64,000 bases of DNA, taken from contig NZ_KI912401.1 of the NCBI RefSeq assembly GCF_000518225.1, positions 491,621 to 555,620 on the forward strand, in the 5' to 3' direction. Shown in pieces: positions 1-8,792 of the stretch. The stretch comes from Helicobacter pametensis ATCC 51478. GTDB lineage: Bacteria > Campylobacterota > Campylobacteria > Campylobacterales > Helicobacteraceae. The translations under genes were made by a program, and so were the position numbers. Below the pieces are notes generated by a model, which saw only the letters and a list, made by a program, of their open reading frames with translations, did not search any database and was not told where the DNA came from. Numbering within the stretch: position 1 is the stretch's first letter; every line of letters begins with the position of its first letter.

Positions 1-1269
1 ATCTTGCCCAAGTGCTTTGTAGGAGACACTCTCACTCTCCAAATCTCCCAAACACCCACAAATTCACCTAAAGAGAGCAAAAAACAAGACAAAGAAAAAC
101 TTGAAGAATTTTTTGCATTTGAAGTTTTTGAACATCAATTCAGCGAGAATGAAAATCAAGAATCTCTCCAATCCCAAAGAGATCATTCCCCCAAAATCAA
201 AGACTTTACCCTCTCTAGCACACCCAAGCAATCCACTCAAAATTTCCTACTCTTCTGCCTAAAAACTCTCAAAAAAGATCTCTTTAAATCAAGCCATCTT
301 GCTTCACTAAGCACTACCTATACACCACTTCTTGAAATTTTTATACAAATGTTTTGCCAAGAGCTTTTGGAAGTTTGCAAAAAGGGCATAAGACACGATT
401 ATGTCGCTATAGAAGATAATAGAGCTTATCTCAAAGGAAAGCTTGTCTTTGGAGGACAAATCCGCCACAACCTTATCCACAAAGAACGCTTCTATACAAG
501 CAGTGATGAATACATCACCGATATCGCTCCAAATCGCCTCATCAAATCCACTCTAGAGCTTCTCTCCACTCTCTCCACCTCACACACGACCCACTCACTC
601 ATCAATCACTCTCTTGAAATATTTGAAGAGATTCCAAGCAGTGGCAATATAGAGGGGGATTTTCTCTCTTGTCCCAACTCTAGGCATTTTAGTCACTATG
701 ATAAGATTCTAAAGTGGTGCGAGCTGTTTTTGAACAATCAAAGTTTCACAACCTATAGTGGAGAGAGTGAAGCGTATGCCTTGCTTTTCCCTATGGAAAA
801 ACTCTTTGAATCCTATGTAGCCCATATGTTCAAACACAGTAATCCAAGCCACACTATCCACACTCAAAGCTCAAGCAAATACTTGCTACACTCAAAAGAT
901 TCCAAACTCTTTCAACTCAAGCCCGATTTGCTCTTAAATCTAGAAAACAAAAGAAGGATTATCGCTGATACAAAATGGAAAACTCTCAAAAAAACAGAAG
1001 ATAAAAAGAATGGAATCTCTCAAGCTGACCTCCATCAACTCTTTGCCTATGCTCACTACTATAAAGCCCATGAAGTATGGCTGATTTATCCCAAACTTTA
1101 CGCACAAGATGAAAGCAATCAAAATGAAAAAAATGAGATTCTAAAAATCATTCAAAATCTCCAAGAATGGGATGGGCATCACTATCAACATCCCTGCTCC
1201 TTAGAAAACAACGATCACCAAATCAGGATCAAGATCCTCCTAGCTCCACTCGCCTTTCACCAAAAATAA
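1..1269 (+). CDS. McrC-like 5-methylcytosine restriction component (5' end cut by window)
   Basis: The reading frame is open from the first base, so the true start lies outside the window. About 422 residues are visible. The C-terminal half carries the layout of the McrC nuclease family: a helical YALLFPMEKLFESYV stretch, then a PD-(D/E)XK-like core with LKPDLLL near residue 309 and IIADTKWK near 322, then QADLHQLFAYAHYY and VWLIYP. McrC is the nuclease partner of the GTPase McrB in type IV restriction, which cuts modified DNA. McrB would be expected upstream, off the window. The N-terminal 90 residues are charged and poorly conserved. It could also be a LlaJI-type or stand-alone DUF2357-like relative. 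The family call is fairly secure; activity cannot be judged. Confidence 0.75.
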   Translation: MLPKCFVGDTLTLQISQTPTNSPKESKKQDKEKLEEFFAFEVFEHQFSENENQESLQSQRDHSPKIKDFTLSSTPKQSTQNFLLFCLKTLKKDLFKSSHLASLSTTYTPLLEIFIQMFCQELLEVCKKGIRHDYVAIEDNRAYLKGKLVFGGQIRHNLIHKERFYTSSDEYITDIAPNRLIKSTLELLSTLSTSHTTHSLINHSLEIFEEIPSSGNIEGDFLSCPNSRHFSHYDKILKWCELFLNNQSFTTYSGESEAYALLFPMEKLFESYVAHMFKHSNPSHTIHTQSSSKYLLHSKDSKLFQLKPDLLLNLENKRRIIADTKWKTLKKTEDKKNGISQADLHQLFAYAHYYKAHEVWLIYPKLYAQDESNQNEKNEILKIIQNLQEWDGHHYQHPCSLENNDHQIRIKILLAPLAFHQK

Positions 1270-1278
1270 AAAGAAAAA

Positions 1279-2424
1279 TTAGAAAATATATGTGTAACTC
1301 ACGCCAATCATCCAAGTTGAGAGCTCTGTCCTCCATTCTTTTTGCAAGATCTCTGAATGTAATGGGATCTTACTCTCAAGCTCAAATCGATTATTTTCAT
1401 AAAGAGTATAAGCAAAGCCAAGAGAAAGTGCGGGCATCGCATAATACTCACTCAGTGTATCTGTGCCATCATTGCTAAACTCCCCATAACTCACACCAAC
1501 TCCAAACCCACCAAAAACCCCAAAGCTATGATTTTGCAGCACAACAAAATCATATAAAACCTCAGCATAAAAACTATAGTTGAAGCTAAGCTTAGCATCC
1601 ACTACCACATTTCGTGTGTCATCAAAAAATGTCTCAGAAAAATGATTGGACCAATCTCCCAAATGTGCATACGCCCTCACTCCAAGATAATCTGTGAAAT
1701 AATGCTGATACCCCAATCTAAAATAATATGAAAATGCACTATCATAAAATCTTTGATTCCCACCATTTCCTCCAACCCACATACGATCAATACTTCCCCC
1801 AATCCCAGCACCAATCATCACCCCATTACGATTGCGGATAAATAATGGCTCGATATCTTCCCCCTCGTATTCATCAACCATCTGCACAACAGCAGGAGGT
1901 GGGGCTTGGATGGGTTTGGGTCGTGGTTTGCGTGGAGGAAGTTTCATTTTGTATGGGGGCATTTTTTGAAACATCATATCCTGAGTGATTGGTCGCGATG
2001 GACTAACACTTGGCTGAATCAAGTTTTGTGTATCCCTATCATTACTCACTTCTGGAGGATAAACCTTGACCTTAAGGTTTGGATTCTTCTGCTGTGTTTG
2101 TACAGGATTATAAGGTGGGATAACATTGACATTTGGCAAAGCTTGCTTAGGCTGATATTGAGGGGGGCGAGCATTTTGGACTTGAACATTTAGATTTTGC
2201 TTAAAAGATTGGGAATTATTATTTTGATTGGGTTGGATCTTCACCCCAAGACTCTGGGATCTAGATGGAGTAGAAGATCTTTGAGGAGGGATAACCTGAG
2301 GAGCAATTTTCCCAGTGTTTCTGTTGCTCATCTGAGCGCCACTACGGGATTCAGAGGGCAACACATTGTAGTTGATCCCCCATATACAAGAAAAAATAAG
2401 AAGACAAATGAAAATTATTTGCAT
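1279..2424 (-). CDS. Outer-membrane beta-barrel protein with Pro/Gln-rich linker
   Basis: About 381 residues. The N-terminus is a hydrophobic signal peptide (QIIFICLLIFSCIWG). Next comes a disordered Pro/Gln/Asn-rich region (about residues 25-185, with repeated PPQ, NPNQ and RPRPKP patches). A beta-strand-rich C-terminal domain of about 190 residues follows, with alternating aromatic strands and a terminal Phe (GVSYTYIF), typical of Bam-inserted barrels. The linker may span periplasm or peptidoglycan. The start is uncertain: ATG at this position or a GTG two codons upstream, both inside the end of the upstream gap gene, so translational coupling is likely. I recognise the architecture, not a named family. 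Function is unknown. Confidence 0.7.
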   Translation of the reverse strand: MQIIFICLLIFSCIWGINYNVLPSESRSGAQMSNRNTGKIAPQVIPPQRSSTPSRSQSLGVKIQPNQNNNSQSFKQNLNVQVQNARPPQYQPKQALPNVNVIPPYNPVQTQQKNPNLKVKVYPPEVSNDRDTQNLIQPSVSPSRPITQDMMFQKMPPYKMKLPPRKPRPKPIQAPPPAVVQMVDEYEGEDIEPLFIRNRNGVMIGAGIGGSIDRMWVGGNGGNQRFYDSAFSYYFRLGYQHYFTDYLGVRAYAHLGDWSNHFSETFFDDTRNVVVDAKLSFNYSFYAEVLYDFVVLQNHSFGVFGGFGVGVSYGEFSNDGTDTLSEYYAMPALSLGFAYTLYENNRFELESKIPLHSEILQKEWRTELSTWMIGVSYTYIF

Positions 2425-3401
2425 ACCCACCTAGCCATCTCAACAATTCGATTTGCATACCCCCATTCATTGTCATACCATCCCATCAGCTTAAGATGTG
2501 TATCAGCGACAACAAAACTCAAGTCTTTGGCCAATATCACACTTGAAGGATTCCCAATAAAATCACTTGAAACTCCATAATTTTCATCAAAGCTCAAAAT
2601 TCCTCTAAGCGAAGTGGAGGCATAATGCTCAAAAATCTCATGCAAATTCTCAATTTTGACTTCTTTGGAAACTCTTAGACTCAAATCAATCATTGAAACA
2701 TCTGGCACAGGCACCCTAACGCTATGACCATGCATCTTATCTTTGAGTGAGGGGAGCACACGATAGAGAGCCCTTGCAGACCCTGTACTTGTTGGGATGA
2801 TATTCACACCAGCTGCCCGACTTCGGCGCTTATCACTCCTGTGGGCATGATCAAGCAGATTTTGATCATTAGTATAAGAATGAATCGTAGTCAAAATCCC
2901 ACTCTCAATCCCAAAATGCTCATCAACGATCTGACAAATAGGGGCAATTGCATTGGTTGTGCATGAGGCATTGGAGAGAATGGTTTGGCCTTGATATGAT
3001 TGATGATTGACACCTAAGACAAAAATAGGCATGTCCTCATCCATCGGTGGAGCAGAGAGGATGACTTTCTTGGCTCCTTTTTGGAGATGATGAGAGATTG
3101 TTTCTTGAGTGAGAAACTTCCCACTTGCCTCAATCACCACATCCACTTCTCCAAAGTTGAGTTCATCCTGATCCTTGACACAAGAGAGTAAAATCTCAGA
3201 ATCTTCATAGACCAAACGATCCTGAAATAATCGCACATCTTGATCAAGCTGACCATGCACACTATCTCTTTGGAACAAATAATGCAAAATCTCCCAAGAA
3301 GCGATATCATTGATCCTAGTTAGTTTGACTCCTGGCGTCTGCATAATGACTCTAGCAATGCTGCGTCCAAGTCTTCCAAAACCATTGAGTGCTATTTTCA
3401 T
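2415..3401 (-). CDS. gap: Glyceraldehyde-3-phosphate dehydrogenase, type I
   Basis: This enzyme oxidises glyceraldehyde-3-phosphate to 1,3-bisphosphoglycerate with NAD(P) in glycolysis/gluconeogenesis. The Rossmann start MKIALNGFGRLGRS, the catalytic-cysteine motif SNASCTTNAIAP, the SGRAP-type loop region (DKRRSRAAGVNIIPTSTG) and the C-terminal YDNEWGYANR are all intact. Length is about 328 residues, normal for the family. I chose the internal ATG because a GGAGAG sits 8 bases before it; an in-frame ATG five codons upstream overlaps that ribosome site. The gene is divergent from the BI-1 family gene, a pairing I recall from H. pylori. Its last bases overlap the start of the outer-membrane protein gene. 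Confidence 0.95.
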   Translation of the reverse strand: MKIALNGFGRLGRSIARVIMQTPGVKLTRINDIASWEILHYLFQRDSVHGQLDQDVRLFQDRLVYEDSEILLSCVKDQDELNFGEVDVVIEASGKFLTQETISHHLQKGAKKVILSAPPMDEDMPIFVLGVNHQSYQGQTILSNASCTTNAIAPICQIVDEHFGIESGILTTIHSYTNDQNLLDHAHRSDKRRSRAAGVNIIPTSTGSARALYRVLPSLKDKMHGHSVRVPVPDVSMIDLSLRVSKEVKIENLHEIFEHYASTSLRGILSFDENYGVSSDFIGNPSSVILAKDLSFVVADTHLKLMGWYDNEWGYANRIVEMARWVCK

Positions 3402-3431
3402 AACAATTCTCTCCATCCATGATGATTCTAA

Positions 3432-3437
3432 AATATA
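3432..3437 (-). promoter_or_regulatory. Candidate -10 box for gap
   Basis: TATATT on the minus strand, 31 bases before the chosen gap start, within an AT-rich intergenic segment. Helicobacter sigma-80 promoters depend mainly on the -10 element, so a weak -35 is not disqualifying. Assigned by eye. Confidence 0.35.
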
Positions 3438-3510
3438 GCAAAAGCAAAAACTGCTCCCACTTCATCATCAATGGAAAATTCTGATTAACTAAGCAAAATT
3501 TAATTTATTG

Positions 3511-3516
3511 TATGAT
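3511..3516 (+). promoter_or_regulatory. Candidate extended -10 box for BI-1 family gene
   Basis: TATGAT preceded by TTG, 34 bases before the ATG of the BI-1 family gene, with an AT-rich upstream stretch. Assigned by eye. Confidence 0.4.
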
Positions 3517-3550
3517 TTCTGCGCATTTTGCATTCAAAAAGGAGAAACAA

Positions 3551-4240
3551 ATGAGTCTGTATGACAGAGAGTATACGCGATCTTATGATCATGCGCAAGC
3601 TCTTGATAATGCTCTTGTGAGCTTTGTTAAGACGACATATAAATTTTTTGCAGGTAGCCTTCTGCTTGGCACTTTGGGCGCGCTGTTTGGATTTATGTTC
3701 TTTGAAACCGTTGTGACCTATAAGTGGGTCTTTTTTATCGCTGAAATTGCCGCACTTTTTGGACTTATGTTTTCCAAAGGCAAGCCAGGATTAAATCTTT
3801 TGATGCTCTTTGCATTCACAACACTAAGCGGGATCACATTGGTTCCACTTCTTGGTTTTGTTATAGCCAAAAGTGGTGTCATGGCTGTGGCTCAAGCTCT
3901 TGGAATGACGACAATTGTTTTTGGAGTCATGAGTATCTATGCGATTAAGACTAAAAGCGATCTTGCCAATATGGGTAAAATGCTTTTCATCGCATTGATT
4001 GTGGTTCTTGTTTGCTCAATTGTCAACATTTTCTTAGGCTCACCAGCCTTGCAAACAATCATTGCTGGAGCAAGTGCTGTTCTTTTTAGCCTTTATGTTG
4101 CATACGACACACAAAATATCATTAGAGGTGCTTATGATAGCCCAATCGATGCTGCTGTCGCACTCTATCTAGATTTTCTCAATATCTTTATTTCGATTCT
4201 TCAACTCTTTGGATTGCTCGGCAATAGCAACCAAGACTAA
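3551..4240 (+). CDS. Bax inhibitor-1 (BI-1/YccA) family inner-membrane protein
   Basis: About 229 residues with roughly seven hydrophobic segments beginning near residue 30 and a short soluble N-terminus (MSLYDREYTRSYDHAQALD), as in YccA/TMBIM proteins. The conserved late region with YVAYDTQNI and AVALYLDFLNIFISILQLFG is present; the Asp residues there form the pH-sensing pair in the family. In E. coli YccA modulates FtsH proteolysis; here the role is inferred only. I chose the ATG preceded by AAGGAGAAACAA rather than an upstream in-frame ATG that would fuse a non-conserved peptide. Divergent from gap. Confidence 0.9.
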   Translation: MSLYDREYTRSYDHAQALDNALVSFVKTTYKFFAGSLLLGTLGALFGFMFFETVVTYKWVFFIAEIAALFGLMFSKGKPGLNLLMLFAFTTLSGITLVPLLGFVIAKSGVMAVAQALGMTTIVFGVMSIYAIKTKSDLANMGKMLFIALIVVLVCSIVNIFLGSPALQTIIAGASAVLFSLYVAYDTQNIIRGAYDSPIDAAVALYLDFLNIFISILQLFGLLGNSNQD

Positions 4241-4246
4241 AAAAAA

Positions 4247-4254
4247 GGGGGGGG
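4247..4254 (+). repeat. G8 homopolymer after the BI-1 family gene
   Basis: Six A followed by eight G directly after the stop codon of the upstream gene. Homopolymeric G runs are slippage-prone in Helicobacter. This one is intergenic, and I see no reading frame it would switch. Confidence 0.6.
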
Positions 4255-4346
4255 TCTTCATAATTTTTCTTCTTTGATTGACTATCGCAATTTTTACATC
4301 ATCAATTGAGTTTTATTCTAAAGGCTATACTTTTGGATTATTTTAA

Positions 4347-4521
4347 ATGAAGGGATATCTCTCTCTTATGTGCTTTTGTCTTACTCAAAGTCAATCGACT
4401 CAATTTGATCGCTTCACCACTTCCAATCACTCAAGAAAATAGACATACCGACCAAATCAAGACACTCGTTATTGTGAGCTATATAAAGCATTGGCAAGAA
4501 AACAAAATAGATCTTATTTAG
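4347..4521 (+). pseudogene. Possible split small secreted-protein ORF with TC repeat
   Basis: This gap between convergent genes holds an ATG followed by six codons (MKGYLSL) in one frame. Another frame, open to a TAG at the end, reads LLCAFVLLKVNRLNLIAS and onward. The two frames meet at a TCTCTCTCT repeat (about 4358-4366). Adding one CT unit (or losing one base) would join them into about 58 residues starting with a plausible signal peptide. A TATACT lies 15 bases before the ATG, but there is no good ribosome site. It may be a phase-variable small gene, a decaying remnant or chance. No family is recognised. Confidence 0.25.
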
Positions 4522-4972
4522 ATGAATAAAGCGAATACTTGACCTTATAGTAATCAAAGTCTTCCAAAATTTTGTCTTGCATTTCTTTGTTATTAAGAAA
4601 AATCACAAGCTGGATGACTTCATTGGTTTTGTAGTATGCATACTCAACCTTGCTCTCAAGCAAAATCTGATTGATACAATAGAAGCGATACTCACTCAAA
4701 TCATTGATAAAAACACGCAATGGCTCTACACCACGATCAAAATTATAATTGAGAACCATCTCATTGGCAGGATATGTATAGTTTTGCTGTGTTTGCTCTG
4801 ATAGGGTCTCTACCCACTTCTCATCTTTTTTTGATTCTCTATCTTCAACCTTAGAAGTTGGAGGATCAAATAATGAGAAGCGAATAGGCTGCTGTAAAGA
4901 ATAAATAACCCACCCCACCGCGCAGAAAAACAAAGCGCAAAATGCAAAAAAAGCTAAAGCTTTACTTTTCAT
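4514..4972 (-). CDS. Small membrane-anchored protein of unknown function downstream of rpsA
   Basis: 152 residues. A single N-terminal hydrophobic segment (about residues 5-26, AFFAFCALFFCAVGWVIYSL) is followed by a charged linker and a soluble domain predicted to be exported, with Tyr/Asn-rich strands (EYRFYCINQILLES, VIQLVIFLNNKEM). A hypothetical gene occupies the same place after rpsA in H. pylori as I recall. It starts within the rpsA stop (ATGA overlap), so it is the last gene of the pheS-rpsA operon. I recognise no domain, and no function is proposed. Confidence 0.75.
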   Translation of the reverse strand: MKSKALAFFAFCALFFCAVGWVIYSLQQPIRFSLFDPPTSKVEDRESKKDEKWVETLSEQTQQNYTYPANEMVLNYNFDRGVEPLRVFINDLSEYRFYCINQILLESKVEYAYYKTNEVIQLVIFLNNKEMQDKILEDFDYYKVKYSLYSSK

Positions 4973-6633
4973 TGCTCTCGTCGTTTGAGAATATCACCTA
5001 GAGTCATTTTAGAATCAGAGTTATATTGATTGAGCTGTTCACGCTCTTTGATACGATCAAGTCTCTTGATAGAGACTCTTACTCTTGAGTTTTGACGATC
5101 AATATGAGCAACAACACCTTCAATCTCATCACCAATTTTTATCTCTTCTTTCTTAAGTGGCACAAGATCCTCATCTCTAATCAAAGCTTCAATCTCACCC
5201 AAAGAGATAAACACACCAAATTCTTTGATATCTACAATATTTCCCTTCACAACACTATCAAGAGAGTAATCCTTGAGAAAACGATCAAGAGGAGACTCTT
5301 CAAGAGCCTTAAGCGAAAGAGAGATTTTTTCATTGGATCGATCGATTTTGATCACTTTGACACGAACACAATCGCCTACTTGCAAAGATGAAGCTTTTTT
5401 ACTTTTATCCCATGAATAGTCTTCATTGTGCAACAATCCATCTACTTCTCCCACATTGACAAAAGCTCCAAAATCCGTAGTTTTCACAACTTTCCCTTCC
5501 AACACATCCCCCTCATTCACTCGTTGTGCAAACTGAGCAAAAGGCTTTGGCATCAATTTTTTAAGTGAAACTCTCAATCTTCTTTTAGTCATATCAATTT
5601 CGATGATTTCTACATCTAGCTCTTGTTTTTCAGAAATCACATCAGATGGATGCTGAAGCTGTTTATCCCAAGAAATTTCAGAAATATGCAAGAATCCCTC
5701 TGTTCCATTTCCTAGATCAACAAATGCTCCATAATTCTCGATCTTACTGACCACAACGCGGATCGTATCACCCACTTCTAGCTTATCTTCAATCTCTTTC
5801 CAAGGATCATCTTGTGTCGCTTTGATTGAAAAAGAAAGGCGTTTTTTCTCAGAATCAAATCCCAATACTTTCACCTGCACTTTATCGCCTGTATTGACAA
5901 ATAACATCGGATTGACAGGACCCTTGTGACTGATCTCTGTATAATGCACCAATCCCTCGACGCCATCCACCTCTACAAAAATCCCAAATGAAGCTGCTTT
6001 GACAACGACTCCTTCATGCACCTTGTCAAGCTCGCCTAGAAGCTTTTGGATATTGCTCTCACGATTTTTTTCTATTTCATCAAGATATTTTTTACGAGAA
6101 ACGACAATAGTTCTCTCAGCCTCATTGACACCAATAACAATAGCTTTGACCTGCTTGCCAATTATTTTGCCATCATCTCGAAGGGCTGATTCGCGTCTTG
6201 GCAAAAATGCTTCTACCCCATCAAACTCCACAACATATCCGCCCTTATTCTTGCGTATAATTTCGCAATTTACGACCAATCCCTCATAATTATCTTTAAT
6301 CTCAGCAATCTTTTGCTCAAGTTTTCTTAGCTTCTCAACTTTTTTGTGTGAAATCGATAAGCGCTCTTGATTTCCACTCACATAAACCTCAATTTTATCG
6401 CCCACAGCAAATAAAACATTGCCAGACTTATCCTGAATCTCAGTGATTGGCAATCTCCCCTCTTGCTTAGCACCGCTCACAGCGATCATCGCATAATCAT
6501 TATCAACCCTTACAATCACGCCCTCTTGGATCTTGCCCTCATCTAAGCGTCTCTCGCTCTCATTGAGCAGAGCTTCAAAATCAAGCTCATCATCTAATTT
6601 TAAACTTTCAATCTGTTCTGGGTTAATCCTCAT
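4969..6633 (-). CDS. rpsA: 30S ribosomal protein S1
   Basis: About 554 residues with six S1 RNA-binding repeats, beginning near residues 37, 120, 205, 290, 375 and 460. Examples are EGVIVRVDNDYAMI, VHEGVVVKAASFGIFVEV, LEGKVVKTTDFGAFV and VKGNIVDIKEFGVFI. S1 docks mRNA on the 30S subunit. The first in-frame ATG lies directly against the AAGGA ribosome site; the second, three codons on (MRINPEQ), has workable 9-base spacing, so I chose it. The gene follows ispH after a short gap and overlaps the next gene by four bases. Confidence 0.95.
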   Translation of the reverse strand: MRINPEQIESLKLDDELDFEALLNESERRLDEGKIQEGVIVRVDNDYAMIAVSGAKQEGRLPITEIQDKSGNVLFAVGDKIEVYVSGNQERLSISHKKVEKLRKLEQKIAEIKDNYEGLVVNCEIIRKNKGGYVVEFDGVEAFLPRRESALRDDGKIIGKQVKAIVIGVNEAERTIVVSRKKYLDEIEKNRESNIQKLLGELDKVHEGVVVKAASFGIFVEVDGVEGLVHYTEISHKGPVNPMLFVNTGDKVQVKVLGFDSEKKRLSFSIKATQDDPWKEIEDKLEVGDTIRVVVSKIENYGAFVDLGNGTEGFLHISEISWDKQLQHPSDVISEKQELDVEIIEIDMTKRRLRVSLKKLMPKPFAQFAQRVNEGDVLEGKVVKTTDFGAFVNVGEVDGLLHNEDYSWDKSKKASSLQVGDCVRVKVIKIDRSNEKISLSLKALEESPLDRFLKDYSLDSVVKGNIVDIKEFGVFISLGEIEALIRDEDLVPLKKEEIKIGDEIEGVVAHIDRQNSRVRVSIKRLDRIKEREQLNQYNSDSKMTLGDILKRREQ

Positions 6634-6699
6634 GACCTTCATTCCTTACAATAAAATATTGCTATTCTATCTTATAACACAAGGGTTTTAGACTGATAT

Positions 6700-7524
6700 T
6701 TATAATGCCTCAATCGCCCTTTTAACATTTTGAATAATCCAATCTGGTGTAGAAGCACCCGCTGTCAAACCACAAATTTTTTTACCCAAAAACCACTCTT
6801 TGTTCAAATCTTTTTCATCTTCGATAAGATAGCTATCTGGACAGTATTCTTTGGCAATACTAAAGAGCTGTTTTGTATTGGAAGAACTCAATCCTCCCAC
6901 AACAACCATCACATCTACTTCTTGGGCAAGCTCACGCGTTGCATCTTGATTTTGGAATGTTGCATTACAAATTGTATTAAACACTCTTGTTTCATGAGCA
7001 TTGCGGATCAAAAAATGTGCAATTTCGATAAATTTTTCCGTTTGCTTTGTAGTCTGAGAAACCAATGCTACGCGTTTTGGGATTTTGGTATCGATCAGTT
7101 CATCCAAGCTTCCCACTACGATTGCTGGGGTGCTTGAATAGCTCATCACACTTTTTACCTCTGGATGCGTCATATCTCCAAAAATAATCACTTGATATCC
7201 TTGAGCACTCATCTCTTCTACAATTTTTTGAGGTTTGGTGACATAAGGACATGTTGCATCTGTGACAGAGACATTCTTTTGACGCAAAGCCATTAGATCA
7301 TTTTTGGGGATTCCATGCGTGCGGACAATGACTTGATCCCCTCCATCTACTTCATCTAGGGTTTGCACCAATTTCACACCAAAAGAATGACGCAACCGAT
7401 CAATTTCTTTTTGATTATGAATCAAAGCTCCAAAGGTAACACCTCCACGACTTTTTTCAGCGATTTTGATCGCTCTTTTGACACCAAAACAAAATCCAAA
7501 ACTCTTTGCCAAACGCACTTTCAT
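6700..7524 (-). CDS. ispH: 4-hydroxy-3-methylbut-2-enyl diphosphate reductase
   Basis: Last step of the MEP isoprenoid pathway: reduces HMBPP to IPP and DMAPP with a [4Fe-4S] cluster. The three cluster cysteines are visible in KSFGFCFGVKRA, TDATCPYVTKPQ and NTICNATFQNQ; VRTHGIP and SQTTKQTEKF are the other family motifs. About 274 residues, normal length. The ATG chosen overlaps the aroA stop (ATGA) and has AAGGA five bases upstream; an ATG two codons earlier sits on the ribosome site itself. Confidence 0.96.
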   Translation of the reverse strand: MKVRLAKSFGFCFGVKRAIKIAEKSRGGVTFGALIHNQKEIDRLRHSFGVKLVQTLDEVDGGDQVIVRTHGIPKNDLMALRQKNVSVTDATCPYVTKPQKIVEEMSAQGYQVIIFGDMTHPEVKSVMSYSSTPAIVVGSLDELIDTKIPKRVALVSQTTKQTEKFIEIAHFLIRNAHETRVFNTICNATFQNQDATRELAQEVDVMVVVGGLSSSNTKQLFSIAKEYCPDSYLIEDEKDLNKEWFLGKKICGLTAGASTPDWIIQNVKRAIEAL

Positions 7525-8792
7525 TTCCATCCTTTATAACTCACAAAAAATTTTAAAAAATCAAAAAAACGAGGAAATGAGATATCAATACACTCACTCC
7601 CTACAATCTCAACTTGATTTCTCACTCCTGCAAGAGCAAAACTCATCGCAATGCGATGATCACCAAAACTCTGCACAACTCCATCACAAAATTCCCCACC
7701 ATGTATTTTGATTCCATCTTCTAATTCCTCTGCCTCAATCCCCAAAGCTAGTAGATTTGAGACAATCGAGGCAATGCGATCACTTTCTTTAAACCTCAAT
7801 TCCTGAGCATTATAAATATAACTCACTCCTTTCGCACAAGCTAGTGCGATACAAAGAGCAGGGATCTCATCAATCAGCCATGAAATAGAAGATGAAATCT
7901 CAATAGCCTGTAGCTCACTAGATCTAGCATACACTACGCCGATTGGCTCCACCCCATCAAGTGTGATTTCATAGCTTAGATATGCACCCATTTGTTTGAG
8001 AATCTCAAAAGCTTGGATTCTTGTAGGATTGAGCAAAACTTCTGAGATTCTAATCTCCATCTGATGTGAAATCAGACAGGCGACAATAAGATAGATCACA
8101 CTTGAGGGATCATTGGGAATCTTAAAGTGATAAGAGGGTAATGGATGACTGAGAGGAGAGATCAAAATCTCTTTATCGTGCTGAATGATTTGGGCCCCCA
8201 AATGAGACAAAAAACGCTCACTATGATCTCGACTGAGCTCTTCTTCACTATAGCGACTTTCACAGTTAGCTTGCAAGGCTGCTAGGATAAAAGCACTTTT
8301 GATCTGTGCTGAAGCGATGGAGCTATGGAAGCAAATTCCTCTCAATGTTTCACTCCCCTCCAATACAAATGGAGCATTTGAGGAAGAAAGCAAGGCTCCC
8401 ATCTGCTCAAGAGGATCTCGAATCCTCTGCATAGGACGCCTCCTCAAACTCATATCTCCATCAAATGTAAAACTCCCCCTGCTTCCACTCAAAAGTCCAG
8501 CAAAAAGACGCATTGTCGTCCCAGAATTATTGCATTGCAAATATGCTTGAGCTGGAAGCTTGTGTGGTGGAGAGATCAACAATCTCTCTCCTCTCTGCTC
8601 AATTTTTGCTCCCAAAAGTTGAGCAATCTCAAGAGTTGAGCGCACATCTTGAGAATCCAAAAGATTCTCAATCTCACTCACCCCCTGTGTAAGAAATGCA
8701 AAAATTAAACTGCGGTGAGAAAGGGATTTGTCTGGAGCAACCCAATCAAACTCAAGCTGTTTTGGCACATCTATTTTGGGACAAAGAATCAT
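7521..8792 (-). CDS. aroA: 3-phosphoshikimate 1-carboxyvinyltransferase (EPSP synthase)
   Basis: Sixth step of the shikimate pathway, joining PEP to shikimate-3-phosphate. 423 residues with the two-domain EPSPS pattern: DKSLSHRSLIFAFLTQG near residue 22, NNSGTTMRLFAGLLSG near 88, the RRRPMQRI substrate-binding segment, FKESDRIASI near 330 and a C-terminal FGDHRIAMSFAL. It overlaps pheT upstream and ispH downstream by ATGA junctions, so translation is probably coupled along the operon. aroB lies elsewhere in the window. Confidence 0.96.
   Translation of the reverse strand: MILCPKIDVPKQLEFDWVAPDKSLSHRSLIFAFLTQGVSEIENLLDSQDVRSTLEIAQLLGAKIEQRGERLLISPPHKLPAQAYLQCNNSGTTMRLFAGLLSGSRGSFTFDGDMSLRRRPMQRIRDPLEQMGALLSSSNAPFVLEGSETLRGICFHSSIASAQIKSAFILAALQANCESRYSEEELSRDHSERFLSHLGAQIIQHDKEILISPLSHPLPSYHFKIPNDPSSVIYLIVACLISHQMEIRISEVLLNPTRIQAFEILKQMGAYLSYEITLDGVEPIGVVYARSSELQAIEISSSISWLIDEIPALCIALACAKGVSYIYNAQELRFKESDRIASIVSNLLALGIEAEELEDGIKIHGGEFCDGVVQSFGDHRIAMSFALAGVRNQVEIVGSECIDISFPRFFDFLKFFVSYKGWK

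Noticed and set aside
1167..1478. 103-codon plus-strand ORF spanning the McrC stop and the 3' end of the barrel gene
   Set aside because: It overlaps the supported C-terminal coding of both neighbours and has Ser/Arg-rich shadow composition with no ribosome site.
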